Shown here in pieces: positions 1-10,919 of a DNA stretch of 64,000 nucleotides. A model generated the notes under the pieces. That model had not been told where the DNA came from and did no database searches. It worked only from the letters and a program-made list of their open reading frames with translations. Source of the stretch: Sorghum bicolor (Eukaryota > Streptophyta > Magnoliopsida > Poales > Poaceae); assembly GCF_000003195.3 (NCBI RefSeq), contig NC_012878.2, positions 22,278,071 to 22,342,070 of the forward strand, given 5' to 3'. Made by a program: the position numbers and the translations under genes. Every line of letters starts with the position of its first letter. Position 1 is the stretch's first letter.

Positions 1-53
1 ACACATTCATTCTAAGGGTTTTGGTACAAAATGTGCATGAAAATTTAGATGCT

Positions 54-780
54 TCAAAGCTCTAAGGGTAGAAGCGACGTAGCTATTCGATGTTCCATGC
101 GTTGGTGAAGACTGCCATTTTCGTCTGCGAGCTTGTATGTCCCTGGCTTCCAAACCTCGGCCACCACGTATGGGCCCTCCCAAGGTGGAGTTAGCTTGTG
201 GCGTCCTTGATTGCTTTGCCATCGATGTAGGACGAGGTTGCCCACTTTTAGATCTCTCTTGCGCACGTGCTTGTCGTGGTAGCGTCAGAGCTTCTTCTGG
301 TATCTTGCTAAGTTGAGGAGGGCCATGTCTCGAGCTTCCTCGAGCTGGTCAATCACGTTTTCTTGGGTCTCCTTGTTTGTCTGCTCGTTGTAGGCTTTGA
401 GTCGAGGTGACCTATACTCGAGATCTATTGGGAGCACAGCCTCGGAGCCGTAGACCATGAAGAACGGGGTATATTTCGTAGCTCTGCTTGGCGTTGTTCT
501 TAGGCTCCACAGGACTGAGGAGAGTTCCTCGACCCACTTCTTGCTGAAATTTTTCAACCGGTTGTAGATTCTAGGTTTGAGCCCTTGCAGGATTATGCTG
601 TTGGCTCGTTTGACCTAGCCATTAGTTCAAGGGTGAGCTACTGCGGACCAGTTCACACAGATGCGGTGCCGGGCACAGAAGTACAAGAACTTTTTGCCGG
701 TGAACTGCGTACCGTTGTTAGTGATAATGACGTTTGGGTATCCCGAACCGGTGGATGATGTCGGTGAACAAGAGGACAGC
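54..780 (-). pseudogene. Integrase core end and C-terminal domain (element T)
   Basis: The decayed end of the T polyprotein. Residues encoded around 285-557 (EELSSVLWSLRTTPSRAT, then TPFFMVYGSEAVLP) are the usual end of a gypsy integrase catalytic core. The stretch at 54-266 (VGNLVLHRW, then GPYVVAEV) is the integrase C-terminal DNA-binding fold. The middle, about 557-780, reads as core sequence with several stops and frame changes. Integrase would insert element cDNA into chromosomal DNA in the nucleus. It follows directly on the RNase H-integrase fragment at 781-1908 and cannot be functional as it stands. Confidence 0.7.
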
Positions 781-1908
781 CTATTTGGAGTAGATATTTG
801 TGATGGGTTGAGCCTCGATCAATTTGGAGAACTTGTCGATATCTACCAGCAAATGAGTGTATCCACCTGCTGCCCTTTGGAGAGGCCCCATGAGATCGAG
901 GCCCCAAACTGCGAATGGCCAGGTGATGGGGATCATTTGCAGAGTGTGAGCGGGGAGATGGGTTTGCTTGGCGTAGAATTGGCACCTGTGGCATGAGCAA
1001 ACGAGCTCGATGGCGTCAGCAACGGCCGTTGGCCAGTTGAAGCCTTGTTGGAAGGCATTTCCCACGAGGGTCCTAGGAGCCGCATGGTGGCCACAAGCCC
1101 CCAAGTGTAGGTCCTCGAGGAGCTTTCGACATTCCTCTATGGTGATGCAGCGTTGCAGGATCCCCGTTGGGCTTCGTCGGTACAGCTCTTTGCTTTCGCC
1201 ATAGATTACGTATGATTTGGCCCGTCGAGCAATACGGCAGGCCTTAGCTCGGTCTTCTGGCAATTCGCATCGAATCAGGCAATTGAGGAAAGGTGTGTGC
1301 CAGTTGAATGGTCGACTGGGGCGTTGGGGAATTTGCTCGACCGCCATTGCTTCTGCCGCCGTTAATAGGGCCTCGACCGTGTCGGTAGGCTCGGGAGCGG
1401 AAGTTTCGGCATTGGCCCCCGGACCTAGGTCGACGGAGGGCTCGTGCAGGTCTCTCAAAAATGCATCTGGTGGGACGGTGCCTCGAGTGGATGCAATCTT
1501 GGCGAGCTCGTCGGCCGCTTCGTTGTATCGTCGTGTGACGTGAACGAGCTCGAGGCCATGGTGCTTGTCTTCGAGATTGCGCACTTCCTTGCAGTAAGCC
1601 CCCATCTTTGGGTCATGGCAGCTCGAGGCTTTCATGACCTGGTCGATGACCAGCTGAGAGTCACCTCGAACGTCGATGCGTTGGACCCCTAGCTCGATGG
1701 CAATTTTTAGCCTGTTGACGAGGGCTTCATATTCTGCAACGTTGTTGGACGCGGCGAAGTGTATTCTGATGACATACCTCATATGGACGCCAAGAGGTGA
1801 GATGAGCAGCAGGCCTGCCCCGGCTCCTGTCTTCATGAGAGATCCATCGAAGTACAGCGTCCACAACTCTACCTGAACTTGAGTTGGGGGAGCTAGGTGT
1901 CTGTCCAT
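781..1908 (-). CDS. RNase H and integrase N-terminal half (element T, open fragment)
   Basis: An open stretch of 375 codons inside the broken T polyprotein. The first about 140 residues form an RNase H domain: the acidic residue in YFDGS, the NVAEYEALV helix, the GDSQLV strand and the ending NEAADELAK. A self-contained RNase H with this pattern just before integrase is typical of Tat-lineage elements, which carry an extra archaeal-type RNase H. About residues 240-320 hold the integrase zinc-binding H-H-C-C region (GACGHHAAP, then CSCHRCQ). The start of the catalytic core follows (WGLDLMGPL supplies the first catalytic Asp). The first methionine is not the true start: the upstream frame (ADFVAEWTDT) joins by a shift near 1900. 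The fragment belongs to a dead element. Confidence 0.8.
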   Translation of the reverse strand: MDRHLAPPTQVQVELWTLYFDGSLMKTGAGAGLLLISPLGVHMRYVIRIHFAASNNVAEYEALVNRLKIAIELGVQRIDVRGDSQLVIDQVMKASSCHDPKMGAYCKEVRNLEDKHHGLELVHVTRRYNEAADELAKIASTRGTVPPDAFLRDLHEPSVDLGPGANAETSAPEPTDTVEALLTAAEAMAVEQIPQRPSRPFNWHTPFLNCLIRCELPEDRAKACRIARRAKSYVIYGESKELYRRSPTGILQRCITIEECRKLLEDLHLGACGHHAAPRTLVGNAFQQGFNWPTAVADAIELVCSCHRCQFYAKQTHLPAHTLQMIPITWPFAVWGLDLMGPLQRAAGGYTHLLVDIDKFSKLIEAQPITNIYSK

Positions 1909-2037
1909 TCAGCGACGAAGTCCGCCAGCGCTTGAGACTTGATGGCTTTCCGAGGCGCATAGGTGAGGGTCTCACCCATGAGCTCGACTGACCACTTGGC
2001 GATCCTCTCGGTAGCCTCTCGATTCTGGATGATCTCG

Positions 2038-2042
2038 CCCAG
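2038..2042. repeat. Target-site duplication of element A (left copy, CCCAG)
   Basis: CCCAG directly precedes the TGATATGACC start of the 5' LTR of A. It recurs at 16883-16887 directly after the 3' LTR, marking a 5-bp Ty3/gypsy-type integration into element T. Confidence 0.95.
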
Positions 2043-3253
2043 TGATATGACCATGCCAGCAAGCAAGATGTCACAAGCTCCAAGTCAAGGTACAACCACT
2101 GAAGTTTTACCTACACCGACACCAGCCCAAGTCATCGATGGACCAGTTACACGTAGTCGTGCAAACAAGCTACAACAAGAGGTCCACGCGCTATTTTGTG
2201 AGATTCATTTTAACATTAATGAGAATTATATACTACCTAAGTGTTCTACCTTGATTATACTCAGGTATATAGAAGAAGAGAAAGATGAATCGGACCCTGA
2301 AGAACGAACTAGTGCAAGTTCCAGAAGACACTACAAAACGGACTAGAGAGTCAAAAACGGATAAGTGGAAGTCAACAACGGACCACTGCAAAGAAATCTT
2401 CATAACTTTTTAATCACAAAAGCTATAAAGGCCTATGAGGACTTGTTGGAAAGCTTGTCGAGTCTATTTTCCAATGAATCTAGTGGCAACCAGTTTGGAT
2501 ACTCCATATTGCCTGCAGACTAGAATTAGTAGACTGCTCAGAAGGTCAACAGTCTGTAGTGACAGAATGTTGGTACAATTGCCGTGCAAAACTGTACCAA
2601 TCTACAATGTTTCGTGGTGCATGGCATATATTGCTGGAAAGCACTTGGAATCTAGTTTCACATCCAAGAAACGGTTCGTCCTTTGGACTTCCCAATAAAA
2701 AGTTATGGTCAGTTTATTCGAAACTGCTCTAGAGGTCAACAGTTACGCGAAGCCAGTTCGGGAATCCATTACGAGGAGTCCTTTCACATTGCCTAAACCC
2801 AGAAACTCTATTTCGTTTTCATACCTATCTAGGAGGGTTGTTCCTGGTATAAATATCCCCTACCTCTAAGCTATCAACAACCTTTGATTATTTGATAAAC
2901 TACATGATATTGTAGTCGTGCTGCTGAGTGCCTTACTCAACCTTTGTTCTTCCTTGTTCTTCTTAGACTTGTGAAGTGAATTCTCTGGGTTCCCCTGCTT
3001 CGTGCTCTATGGCTTCCGTTCGGCTACGCCGTATTATGTGGATTAATTCCGGATTGTGGTTCTGCGGTCGTTCGAAGATCGAGTCGAAGTCTTCGTGGTT
3101 TCGGTGCCTCTCTCCCCGTCGCTTGGTCGCATCCAACCTTTGTCAGGTATAAAGCTAGTTATCCGCTGTTCGCAGCAAGTAATCCTTATTCTTTTGATCT
3201 ACTATCGTGAAGATCGGGCCACCCTTGTACCGATTCATATCGGTAACCCATCA
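2043..3253 (+). repeat. 5' LTR of element A
   Basis: A 1211-bp LTR starting TGATATGACC and ending AACCCATCA, matched along its length by 15669-16882. A TATAAATA box lies at 2848-2855. The left 350 bp still reads as protein (GPVTRSRANKLQQEV), because the polyprotein of this family runs on into the LTR. Confidence 0.95.
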
Positions 3254-3255
3254 AC

Positions 3256-3267
3256 TGGTATCAAAGC
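3256..3267 (+). other. Primer-binding site of A (initiator Met tRNA type)
   Basis: TGGTATCAAAGC lies two bases after the LTR. It differs by one base from the usual TGGTATCAGAGC complement of the initiator-Met tRNA 3' end, the primer for minus-strand cDNA in chromoviruses. Confidence 0.85.
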
Positions 3268-3364
3268 TTTCGTTGTCACGGTAGGTCTCACAATCATCCA
3301 CATATTTATCTTTAGTATATCTATCGTTTGTTACTATTTTGTTCATCACCTATAGTCCACTGAA

Positions 3365-3369
3365 AAAGC
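3365..3369. repeat. Target-site duplication of element B (left copy, AAAGC)
   Basis: AAAGC precedes the TGTTGACGG start of the B LTR and recurs at 10369-10373 after its 3' LTR. Confidence 0.95.
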
Positions 3370-4714
3370 TGTTGACGGTCCTTAAGTATCAAATTTAACC
3401 ATCAAATAAATAAAGAAAAGAATCCAAATACAACCAACACCCAAACTTAGGGTTTTATCTGACAGAATTCTACGAGTTTTGGTGTTTGTCTATTTCTGCA
3501 GGGGGTTATCAGGAAATATGGAAGAAAGGCCCACACGTCGGGTTTACATAGAGATATTAACGTGCCGCGCAATTTTCTATCATCTAGAAGACTCTAGAAG
3601 CCACGGGAACGAACGGGAAGGCGATCGGGCCCGGGGGCAGGGCGCCCGCCCTGTCCCAGAGTCCAATCAGGACTCGCTTCGTGGATTATGCTCCACCGAC
3701 CTAAAGGATCAAGGATACCCGTTCAATCAATGTTGGTTTGATCCGACGGCCCAGATTCACTTGAGGGGACTATATAAGCAGACCCCTTGGCCCCTGGAGG
3801 AGAACAAGTTCATTGTAGAGTTGAGAGGTGCCCTCGAAGGATAACCTTTCCTCTACATAGACAGAGTAAAAGTTAGGGTTTGGAGATGAGAGCTCTCCTC
3901 TCATCTCTAAACTAAATTAGATCTAGATAGTAGCGAGATGGAGAGCGAGGGAGGTTTGGAGGAGAGGCCGGCCTGTCGGTTCTTCCTCTGGTTGTACTTC
4001 GTCATGATCAAGCTCTAATCAAGCTTGCTCATAGGATGACTCTGGTAATCTACTTCTAATTCATTATGCAATTACTATCCATGTATGTTCTGGTTCACAA
4101 CTCTTTTGAGTACTTTAATCTATAGGACGCTATAGGTGAGAGTTGTAGTATAGGTTTAAGCGTGGTGCTTAGACCTAGATTACTTGTGGATATCCCCTGT
4201 CTAGCTGGACCGTGTGGTAGGCCGCGTAGGTGACAGTTACGTTGGTCCCCTGTAGTCCACCTCCTGTTAGCAGGACGGGTAGGGTTTATCGGCCTATGGA
4301 TAAGCATCCTTTGTGGTGTATTCTTATCACGTGGTTCGTCCCAGACATAGACATACCTCTTTCAAGTAGAGAAACCATAGTTATCCTCTCTATTCTGCTA
4401 CCATCGCCCATATACTAGATTGCTCTACTCTCTATTCCCATATTATCACCCATTGTTATCTTACCTTTAATATTGTTCTTATTCAATTCTACTATCTTTC
4501 CTATTTACACCTACCTACCTATCTAGGTTAAGTTAGAGCATAGATCAAGTCTCCCGTTTCCCTGTGGATACGATAAAACCTTTAACCGGGTAAAAGCTAC
4601 AGCGGTATCCGTGCGCTTGCGGATTATCTTTGTGCGTATAAATACCAGAGTACACTCTAGTGCCATGCTGGGGGTGACAACCTAGTATTCAAGTGGTGTT
4701 AGCAAGTGTCAACA
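3370..4714 (+). repeat. 5' LTR of element B
   Basis: A 1345-bp LTR from TGTTGACGGTCC to GTGTCAACA. It has a TATATAAG box at 3771-3778 and a GC-rich 12-mer GGGCGCCCGCCC at 3640-3651. Compared with the 3' LTR it contains about 150 bp and 60 bp blocks (near 4036-4180 and 4352-4418) that the 3' copy lacks. Confidence 0.95.
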
Positions 4715-4722
4715 AGCATTTT

Positions 4723-4740
4723 TGGTGCCGTTGCCGGGGA
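4723..4740 (+). other. Primer-binding site of B (Asp tRNA type)
   Basis: TGGTGCCGTTGCCGGGGA differs by one base from TGGCGCCGTTGCCGGGGA, the complement of the 3' end of plant Asp-tRNA. E carries the exact form and F the same; C has a two-base variant. Confidence 0.85.
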
Positions 4741-4876
4741 GACGGTTGCTGAGTTGACTACGAACTAGCTTAATCATTTTATAAAAAATAAAAAATATAT
4801 ATATACTTTTCCTTTTATCTTTTGCCTTATCTCTGCTATTCTTTCTTCTTATCTAATCCTTGATCTCTGGTCTATC

Positions 4877-5377
4877 ATGAATTCAAACATGTCTATCTAT
4901 GAATTTCATAGACTTACGGGCACACATCTCGAACCACCAAAATCTTCAAAGCCTATCATAGCATCTAGTTTTGAGATAGACCCTGAATACATAGAATTTG
5001 TTCAAAAACAACCTTTCTCAGGAGAAGGTGAGGAAAACCCATACACACACCTAAGAGAGTTTTATCGAGTCTGTGACCTCCTTCGCATAGAAGGCATGTC
5101 CGATGAGACACTTAAATGGAAGCTCTTTCCGTTCTCTCTAACAGGAAAAGCTAGACATTGGTACAAACTCAAAGTAGGGAGTGTTCATGGAGATTGGAAG
5201 GAGTTATATAATAGTTTTCTTTTTAAATATTTTCCAATCTCCAAAGTGGGGAACTTCGGCGTGAGATTATTTCTTTTAGACAACTGGAAGAAGAACCTCT
5301 TGGTAAATCATGGGACCACTTTATTAACCTTACTCTCACTGGCCCAAAGCTTTCTATTCGAGAAGAAGTTCTTTTAA
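4877..5377 (+). CDS. Gag, N-terminal part (element B)
   Basis: A Gag structural protein that would package element RNA in cytoplasmic virus-like particles. Near residue 55 comes QPFSGEGEENPYTHLREF, then ETLKWKLFPFSLTGKARHWY, the core signature of plant gypsy Gag. The same two blocks occur in the Gag of element C with only a few changes, closer than to the Gag of E or F. The start ATG at 4877 lies 136 bp after the primer site. A frameshift near 5262-5270 breaks the frame; the correct frame continues into the next feature, so the last about 37 residues of this reading are not Gag. Confidence 0.8.
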   Translation: MNSNMSIYEFHRLTGTHLEPPKSSKPIIASSFEIDPEYIEFVQKQPFSGEGEENPYTHLREFYRVCDLLRIEGMSDETLKWKLFPFSLTGKARHWYKLKVGSVHGDWKELYNSFLFKYFPISKVGNFGVRLFLLDNWKKNLLVNHGTTLLTLLSLAQSFLFEKKFF

Positions 5378-6441
5378 TTCACTTTTTTGAGGGCCTTAGT
5401 AGGGAAAATAAGCAAACCTTGAATACAGCTTCTAGAGGATCCTTCTATCACCTACCTGCTAGTGAAGCTAGGGATTTAATTGATTCATTGAGTGGAAAGT
5501 TTCCTAGCATTTATATCCCTGAGAAAGAGAAAAAACTAGTTCCTAGACAAGAAGAAGAAGTTTTGATAGCCAGATCACAACCACTTCAATCCCAAACTTT
5601 AGCTATCCATCCTAAACCATCAATACCCCAAAATTCTCCAAGGGAGGAAGGAATTCTGACCTTAAATCTTTCAGATGCTGATGGTTTAGACTTCTGGTTC
5701 CATAAGAGACCTTCAAGCAGGGATAATTCAAATCCTTGTAATAATGGTTTACTTAGAGAATATCCTAGTTCCTGTTATGAAGAAGTCAAGGATGACATAT
5801 CAAGTAAAGGAGAGCTAAACTATATAGAAGATTCTATCTACTCCCCTTCTATGTTCACAAATTCTAAATCCATCCTTGACCTTAGAGACCCCTCTTATCC
5901 CTCTCATTTTAAGTCTCATGATGATCCTAACAATCCATCAAGACGATCAAACCATAGGAGTCATAAAGACCATGAGGATGACATGTCAAGTAATGTCATA
6001 GAAGGAGAGCTAAGCCATATAGAAAATTCTAACACCTCCCCTTTCCTGATCACAAGTTCTAAATGGCTAGAATGTGTAGAATGGATGGATAAGGAAGAAG
6101 CCTTAATGGATTCTGACTTTGGCTCAATTTCAAATGGTGAGTTCTTGACTCCCTTTGAAGATGAGATTCATCCAACTACAGAAGACGACATAGGTGAGAC
6201 CAATCCAGAAGAAACTCCGAACATTCAGATTGAAGACAAAGATAACATTAATGAGCATGGAATTTATTTCATAGCCACTTCATTTACTCCATGCTCATAT
6301 GCAACATCTTCCCAATCTATTGGTCTCTCCAACATAACCACATTTGAGATCTCCAACCCCCTCTTCCTTTCTATTTATAAAAACATTAAAAGGGCGGTTG
6401 TCGATGCATATGTCTATAATAAATATTGCAGATCTCGTTGA
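5265..6441 (+). pseudogene. Gag continuation with acidic, low-complexity extension (element B)
   Basis: After the frameshift the Gag reading resumes (QLEEEPLGKSWDHF, then EVLLIHFFEGLSREN, then TASRGSFYHLP), followed by SEARDLIDSLSGKFPSIY. From about 5550 on the chain is rich in Ser, Asp, Glu and Asn with no recognised domain. It contains two imperfect internal repeats around LNYIEDS and LSHIENS (about 5814 and 6010). It ends at 6441. No zinc knuckle and no protease motif are seen. The acidic tail may be a family-specific Gag extension; its role is unknown. Confidence 0.65.
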
Positions 6442-9201
6442 AATGATCTTGATATAGGTCAGCGTTGGAAGGGAAACCACTTCACCGACATAAATTGATG
6501 GTTTCCCAAGGACAAGCTTAGTGTCCTAAAATAAGCACTGATCAGATCGTAACATGAGCTTTTAATTATTTACAACATTACCTTGTGTATTGAGCATATA
6601 AGGATAATTGTAAAAATATTCCTTCGGGTATTCTTGTCACTAACCTTTCCAGGATTAGAGCAAGAAGATTGGATGAATTTCAAGCACAAAGTATGTCCAA
6701 CCAATCATCATGCAACACTGAATTAAATTTATCCAAACTTGAATTTTGCAAAATTCAAGCTTGGGGGAGTACTTTACATAAAAACATCCTTTGGCATGTT
6801 GCTATGTTGGTTGTCCCTACCTTTGAGACATGCTCAATTTGTTAAATACTAATCATACTACTTTATCTCCACTTGAGTAGATCTCTATAAATGCCATCAC
6901 GCTACCTTTGTTTATCCTAGTAAGTGTTAGTTTGGAAGTACTGCAAATACTTCTATTGGCTTTTAAATTAAGCATGGTGCTTAGGTTAAATAGCCTTCCT
7001 TAACCTGATTAGACATGGAGTCTAGTTCGGTTACTGAACTAAAAAGTGCTTGTGTAGACATTGGTATATTTTGTCGGACTAACCCTTGCAGAAAAACTTT
7101 CAATATCGATTTGGGAAGTCCTGAGATAAACTCACATCGGAGATAAAGAGAGAGACACATGAAGTTTAACAATTTGCACAAGAAGTACGTAGCTCATTCA
7201 TCATAGAGAGATGATCCATGGAAGGAGACAAAGTACATAAACAAGATACACAACCACTACGAATGGGAAGCTTCCACAAGGTAAGATGGTACAATCACTC
7301 TTCAATTAAGGTAACATCTTAAGATATGTGACTATCACTTTTATAAGCTTCTCCTTGGTTCTAGTGTTCACATAAATAAAGAGACAAACATGTATGATTT
7401 ATAACTCCAAATTAACCAACCCAACCGAATCAGCATGTTTAGTCCTTTAATCTTTGTTCCTAGTACTACCTCCATGATCCCACACTCCTAATCATATGAG
7501 CTAAAATGATACACATTCAATCTTTGAGAGATATTAAGAAAAAGACATATACATGATAGATTACTCTCCATAAGGTTGAGCGATCTGATCTAACGAAATG
7601 TTATAAGTGCTACACTCATGAACTTATCATCCATCAACTTTGTCTTGCTCACTATGCTTAAGGTTAGAGAAGAACAAATACACTTTTGGTTCTGTTGGTG
7701 TTTTCCACCAACAGGGCCCATGCACTTGATCTCTGCCTTGTCTCTATGAGTAGGTACACTTCGAGCAAAATATGGAGGAGTTTTACAGCTGCCAGGCTCC
7801 ACCAAGTGAAGAACCTGGATCTACGAGAACAAACACACTGAGCAAGATACTGCCAATGCCGCACATCGAACTGCTGGACAAACAAAGAACATAGGTGACA
7901 CTGTATCAAGAGGTGCAGACGTCAAGGTCCACACCTGAATCAAATGACGCACCTAAAGAATGAACACGGTGAGAAGTCTTGTTCAGAAGACTTAAAACAT
8001 TGAATCCTCACCGAAAGGTAAAATCGGTACTTGTCCATATTTATCCTTTCTGCATTCCTTTTTCCTTAAATTATTTACTTTCCTTAAATAGCTTGTTAGT
8101 TGATTATGCTATCTTGAAAAGAAAATAAAAAATGTTAAAAATAGTAAGCCCCATGTGAGTATGCTCGTGGCATAAAACCCATAAGTAAATTCACTGTGGT
8201 GGCGTAAAAATAAAATAAATATATTCCTATCCTATAAAAATGAAAATATAAATAAATTTATGATCCTACCAAAGAGAGTAATATTTATTAGAGGAAGCTC
8301 AACATAATAAAGGCAAAGAGATTTTATGCTAACACTTAACCAGTTCCACAAAGCTTTGTTGTCTATTTGAGCTCCACAGAATTCAAGGATCAAAGAAGCC
8401 TAGCAGACGGAGGACATCCTTATCACTGTCTAGGTGCTGCCGACATTCAAATACACCTCCGCCACCTGCTAGCAACATGAGAAGAAATTACGTCAAAATC
8501 CAGCTTGGGGGAGAGCACCGCCATTTATCCAGCTAAGTGTTTCTACTTGTGTTTATACTTTACTCAAATAATAAAAAGATGCGTAATCATGAAAAACCCA
8601 AATAAAGATTTTGTGCTTATACATATATATATCTTTGCTTAGTTTGCTAAATAAATAAATAAATAGTTTGCTATGAACCCTCATGATCCATGGTTTGACT
8701 ATGCAATAAATGTCTTGTAAGTATGTATACTTTATCTCCCACCTATAAGCTCCAGATATCAAACCCTTATTAGAGTAGGGTGAGAGAGACGGCAATACCA
8801 CTATGCCTCATACCAAAAATACCACATACTTTGAGAGAAGGCATACACCATTACTGCCTTGGTAAGGATCCAGAAATACCACAAAAGAGAGATTTGAGAG
8901 AGTCATACAAGGAATCTCTGAGTTTTATTTGAAAATCTGCAAAAAACTCCAGAGCTATAGTTGATAAAAGAACAAGAGACATGGTGCTTGACTTGACCGT
9001 TCTATCTTTTAACTGCTCAAGACACAAGTGACGGTTGCAAGCCCCATGGTGGAAGGTAATATGAGTAAGTTTAACAGTTTACCTTAACCTAGAGATGAGA
9101 TCTTGTTTGAACGCATGTGTACGTTTAAGGCATAAAACCACTGCAAAAACTCTTGAGTCCATCCGTGCTCAGGGACGAGCAAGAGGTAAGCTTGGGGCAG
9201 T
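6442..9201 (+). other. Long non-coding 3' region of element B
   Basis: No supportable gene in 2.76 kb. It holds two internal copies of the polypurine-like GCTTGGGGGAG (6759-6769 and 8503-8513), a 9-bp-stem hairpin at 7692-7714, and two blocks also found in E and C. One runs from GGTAAGGATCCA (8860) through about 9003 and the other is GCTCAGGGACGAGCAA (about 9168-9184). The final purine stretch at 9190-9200 abuts the 3' LTR and would prime plus-strand synthesis. Confidence 0.75.
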
Positions 9202-10368
9202 TGTTGACGGTCCTTAAGTATCAAATTTAACCATCAAATAAATAAAGAAAAGGGTCCAAATACAACCAACACCCAGACTTAGGGTTTTATCTAATAGAAT
9301 TCCACGAGTTTTGGTGTTTGTCTATTGCTGCAGGGTTATCAGGAAATATGGAAGAAAGGCCCACACATCGGGTTTATATAGAGATATTAACGTGCTGTGC
9401 AATTTTCTATCATCTAGAAGACTCCAGAAGCCACGGGAACGAACGGGAAGGCGATCGGGCCCGGGGGCAGGGCGCCCGCCCTCCCCCCTAGGGCGCTCGC
9501 CCTGTCCCAGAGTCCAATCAGGACTCGCTTCGCGGATTACGCTCCACCGACCTAAAGGATCAAGGATAACCGTTCAATCAATATCGGTTTGATCCGACGG
9601 CCCAGAATCATTTGAGGGGACTATATAAGCAGACCCCCTTGCCCCTAGAGGAGAACAAGTTCATTGTAGAGTTGAGAGGTGCCCTCGAAGGATAACCATT
9701 CCTCTACATAGACAGAGTAAAAGTTAGGGTTTGGAGATGAGAGCTCTCCTCTCATCTCTAAACTAGAGTAGATCTAGATAGTAGCGAGATGGAGAGCGAG
9801 GGAGGATTGGAGGAGAGGCCGGCCTATTGTTTCTTCCTCTGGTTGTACTTCGTCATGATCAAGCTCTAATCAAGCTTTGCTTAGACCTAGATTACTTGTG
9901 GATATCCCCTGTCTAGCTGGATCGTGTGGTAGGCCGCGTAGGTGACAGTTACGTTGGTCCCCTGTAGTCCACCTCCTGTTAGCAGGACGGGTAGGGTTTA
10001 TCGGCCTATGGATAAGCATCCTTTGTGGTGTATTCTTATCACGTGGTTCATCCCAGACATAGACATCCCAGATTGCTCTACTCTCTATTCCCATATTATC
10101 ACCCATTGTTATATTACCTTTAATATTTTTCTTATTCAATTCTACTATCTTTCCTATTTACACCTACCTATCTATCTAGGTTAAGTTAGAGCTTAGATCA
10201 GTTCTCCCGTTTCCATGTCGATACGATAAAACGTTTAACCGGGTAAAATCTACAACGATATCCGTGCGCTTGCGGATTTATCTATGTGCGTATAAATACC
10301 AGAGTACACTCTAGTGCCATGCTGTGGATGACAACATAGTATTCAAGTGGTGTTAGCAAGTGTCAACA
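9202..10368 (+). repeat. 3' LTR of element B
   Basis: A 1167-bp copy of the B LTR, TGTTGACGG to GTGTCAACA, with TATATAAG at 9622-9629. Relative to the 5' LTR it lacks about 150 bp and 60 bp and has an extra GC-rich unit near 9481-9501. I count about a dozen substitutions in the first 240 bp. Confidence 0.95.
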
Positions 10369-10919
10369 AAAGCCACAAAAAAATCCTATAGCCCTTTGAC
10401 GGTACTGTTATCTTGTGTTTTGTGTTCATCAAGTTGCTAGTCACCCTCTTTACATATATTGTATTGTGTTTCATTGGTTATCCACACCCCTATTAGTATA
10501 AAAAAGGGTTTAAAAAAAAGTCAGTGAAAAAAAAATTCAGAGAAAAGAAAAGAGAAAGAACAAAAAAAGTAGAAGAAGAGGAAAGGGGTTGTATTGCGGT
10601 TTGCTCACTAAAAAATTCAGTTTACATATTCAGATTCTTGGTGATTTATATACCAGCAACATTATATCTTTTGAGCACATCAAACCACTTGGTTTTCAGT
10701 ACCGTAGCCTCCCTTGTTTAGCCACCTATAGCTCCACCCAAAACAGAAATCAGGACAGTCGACTTGTAATCCTTGCGACCTCGGAATCACTTCTGTTGAG
10801 CTGCTACACTAGCACAATTCACTATCCTTGAGAACAGGAAAGAGCATTGGTAAGTAAGAGGTGAGGTTGTGTGATTCCACAAATTTACCCATTCCACTAT
10901 ATTTTGCTTTAGTGCTAAC
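10369..10919 (+). other. Duplication copy and resumed leader of element A
   Basis: AAAGC (10369-10373) is the right-hand duplication of B. From there the 5' leader of A resumes to gag. It is A-rich at 10501-10580 and has no supportable gene. A pyrimidine-rich stretch ending TTGACAG (10920-10926) just before the Gag-like reading could be a splice acceptor. Confidence 0.6.

Larger units (their letters stand above)
1..2042 (-). mobile_element. Tat-lineage Ty3/gypsy element T, distal part (RNase H and integrase end)
   Basis: This is the downstream coding part of a Ty3/gypsy element read on the minus strand. It is cut from its upstream part (16888 onward) by insertion of element A. The reading continues across the insertion: the 5-bp duplication CCCAG sits at 2038-2042 and again at 16883-16887. 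The rest of the element, including its 3' LTR, lies left of the window. Assignment to the Tat lineage rests on the RNase H placed directly before the integrase and on the Gag and LTR features seen at 18796-24542. The copy is old: integrase and reverse transcriptase carry stops and frameshifts. Confidence 0.85.
3370..10368 (+). mobile_element. Non-autonomous Gag-only Ty3/gypsy-type retrotransposon B
   Basis: A full element of about 7.0 kb bounded by related LTRs and AAAGC duplications, inserted about 100 bp downstream of the primer site of A. It has an Asp-tRNA-type primer site, a gag gene with an acidic extension, 2.7 kb of non-coding 3' sequence and a final polypurine stretch (GCTTGGGGCAG, 9190-9200). 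No protease, reverse transcriptase or integrase is seen in any frame, so it must have moved with enzymes from another element. Its LTR head and 3' region match elements C and E in this window. Confidence 0.92.
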
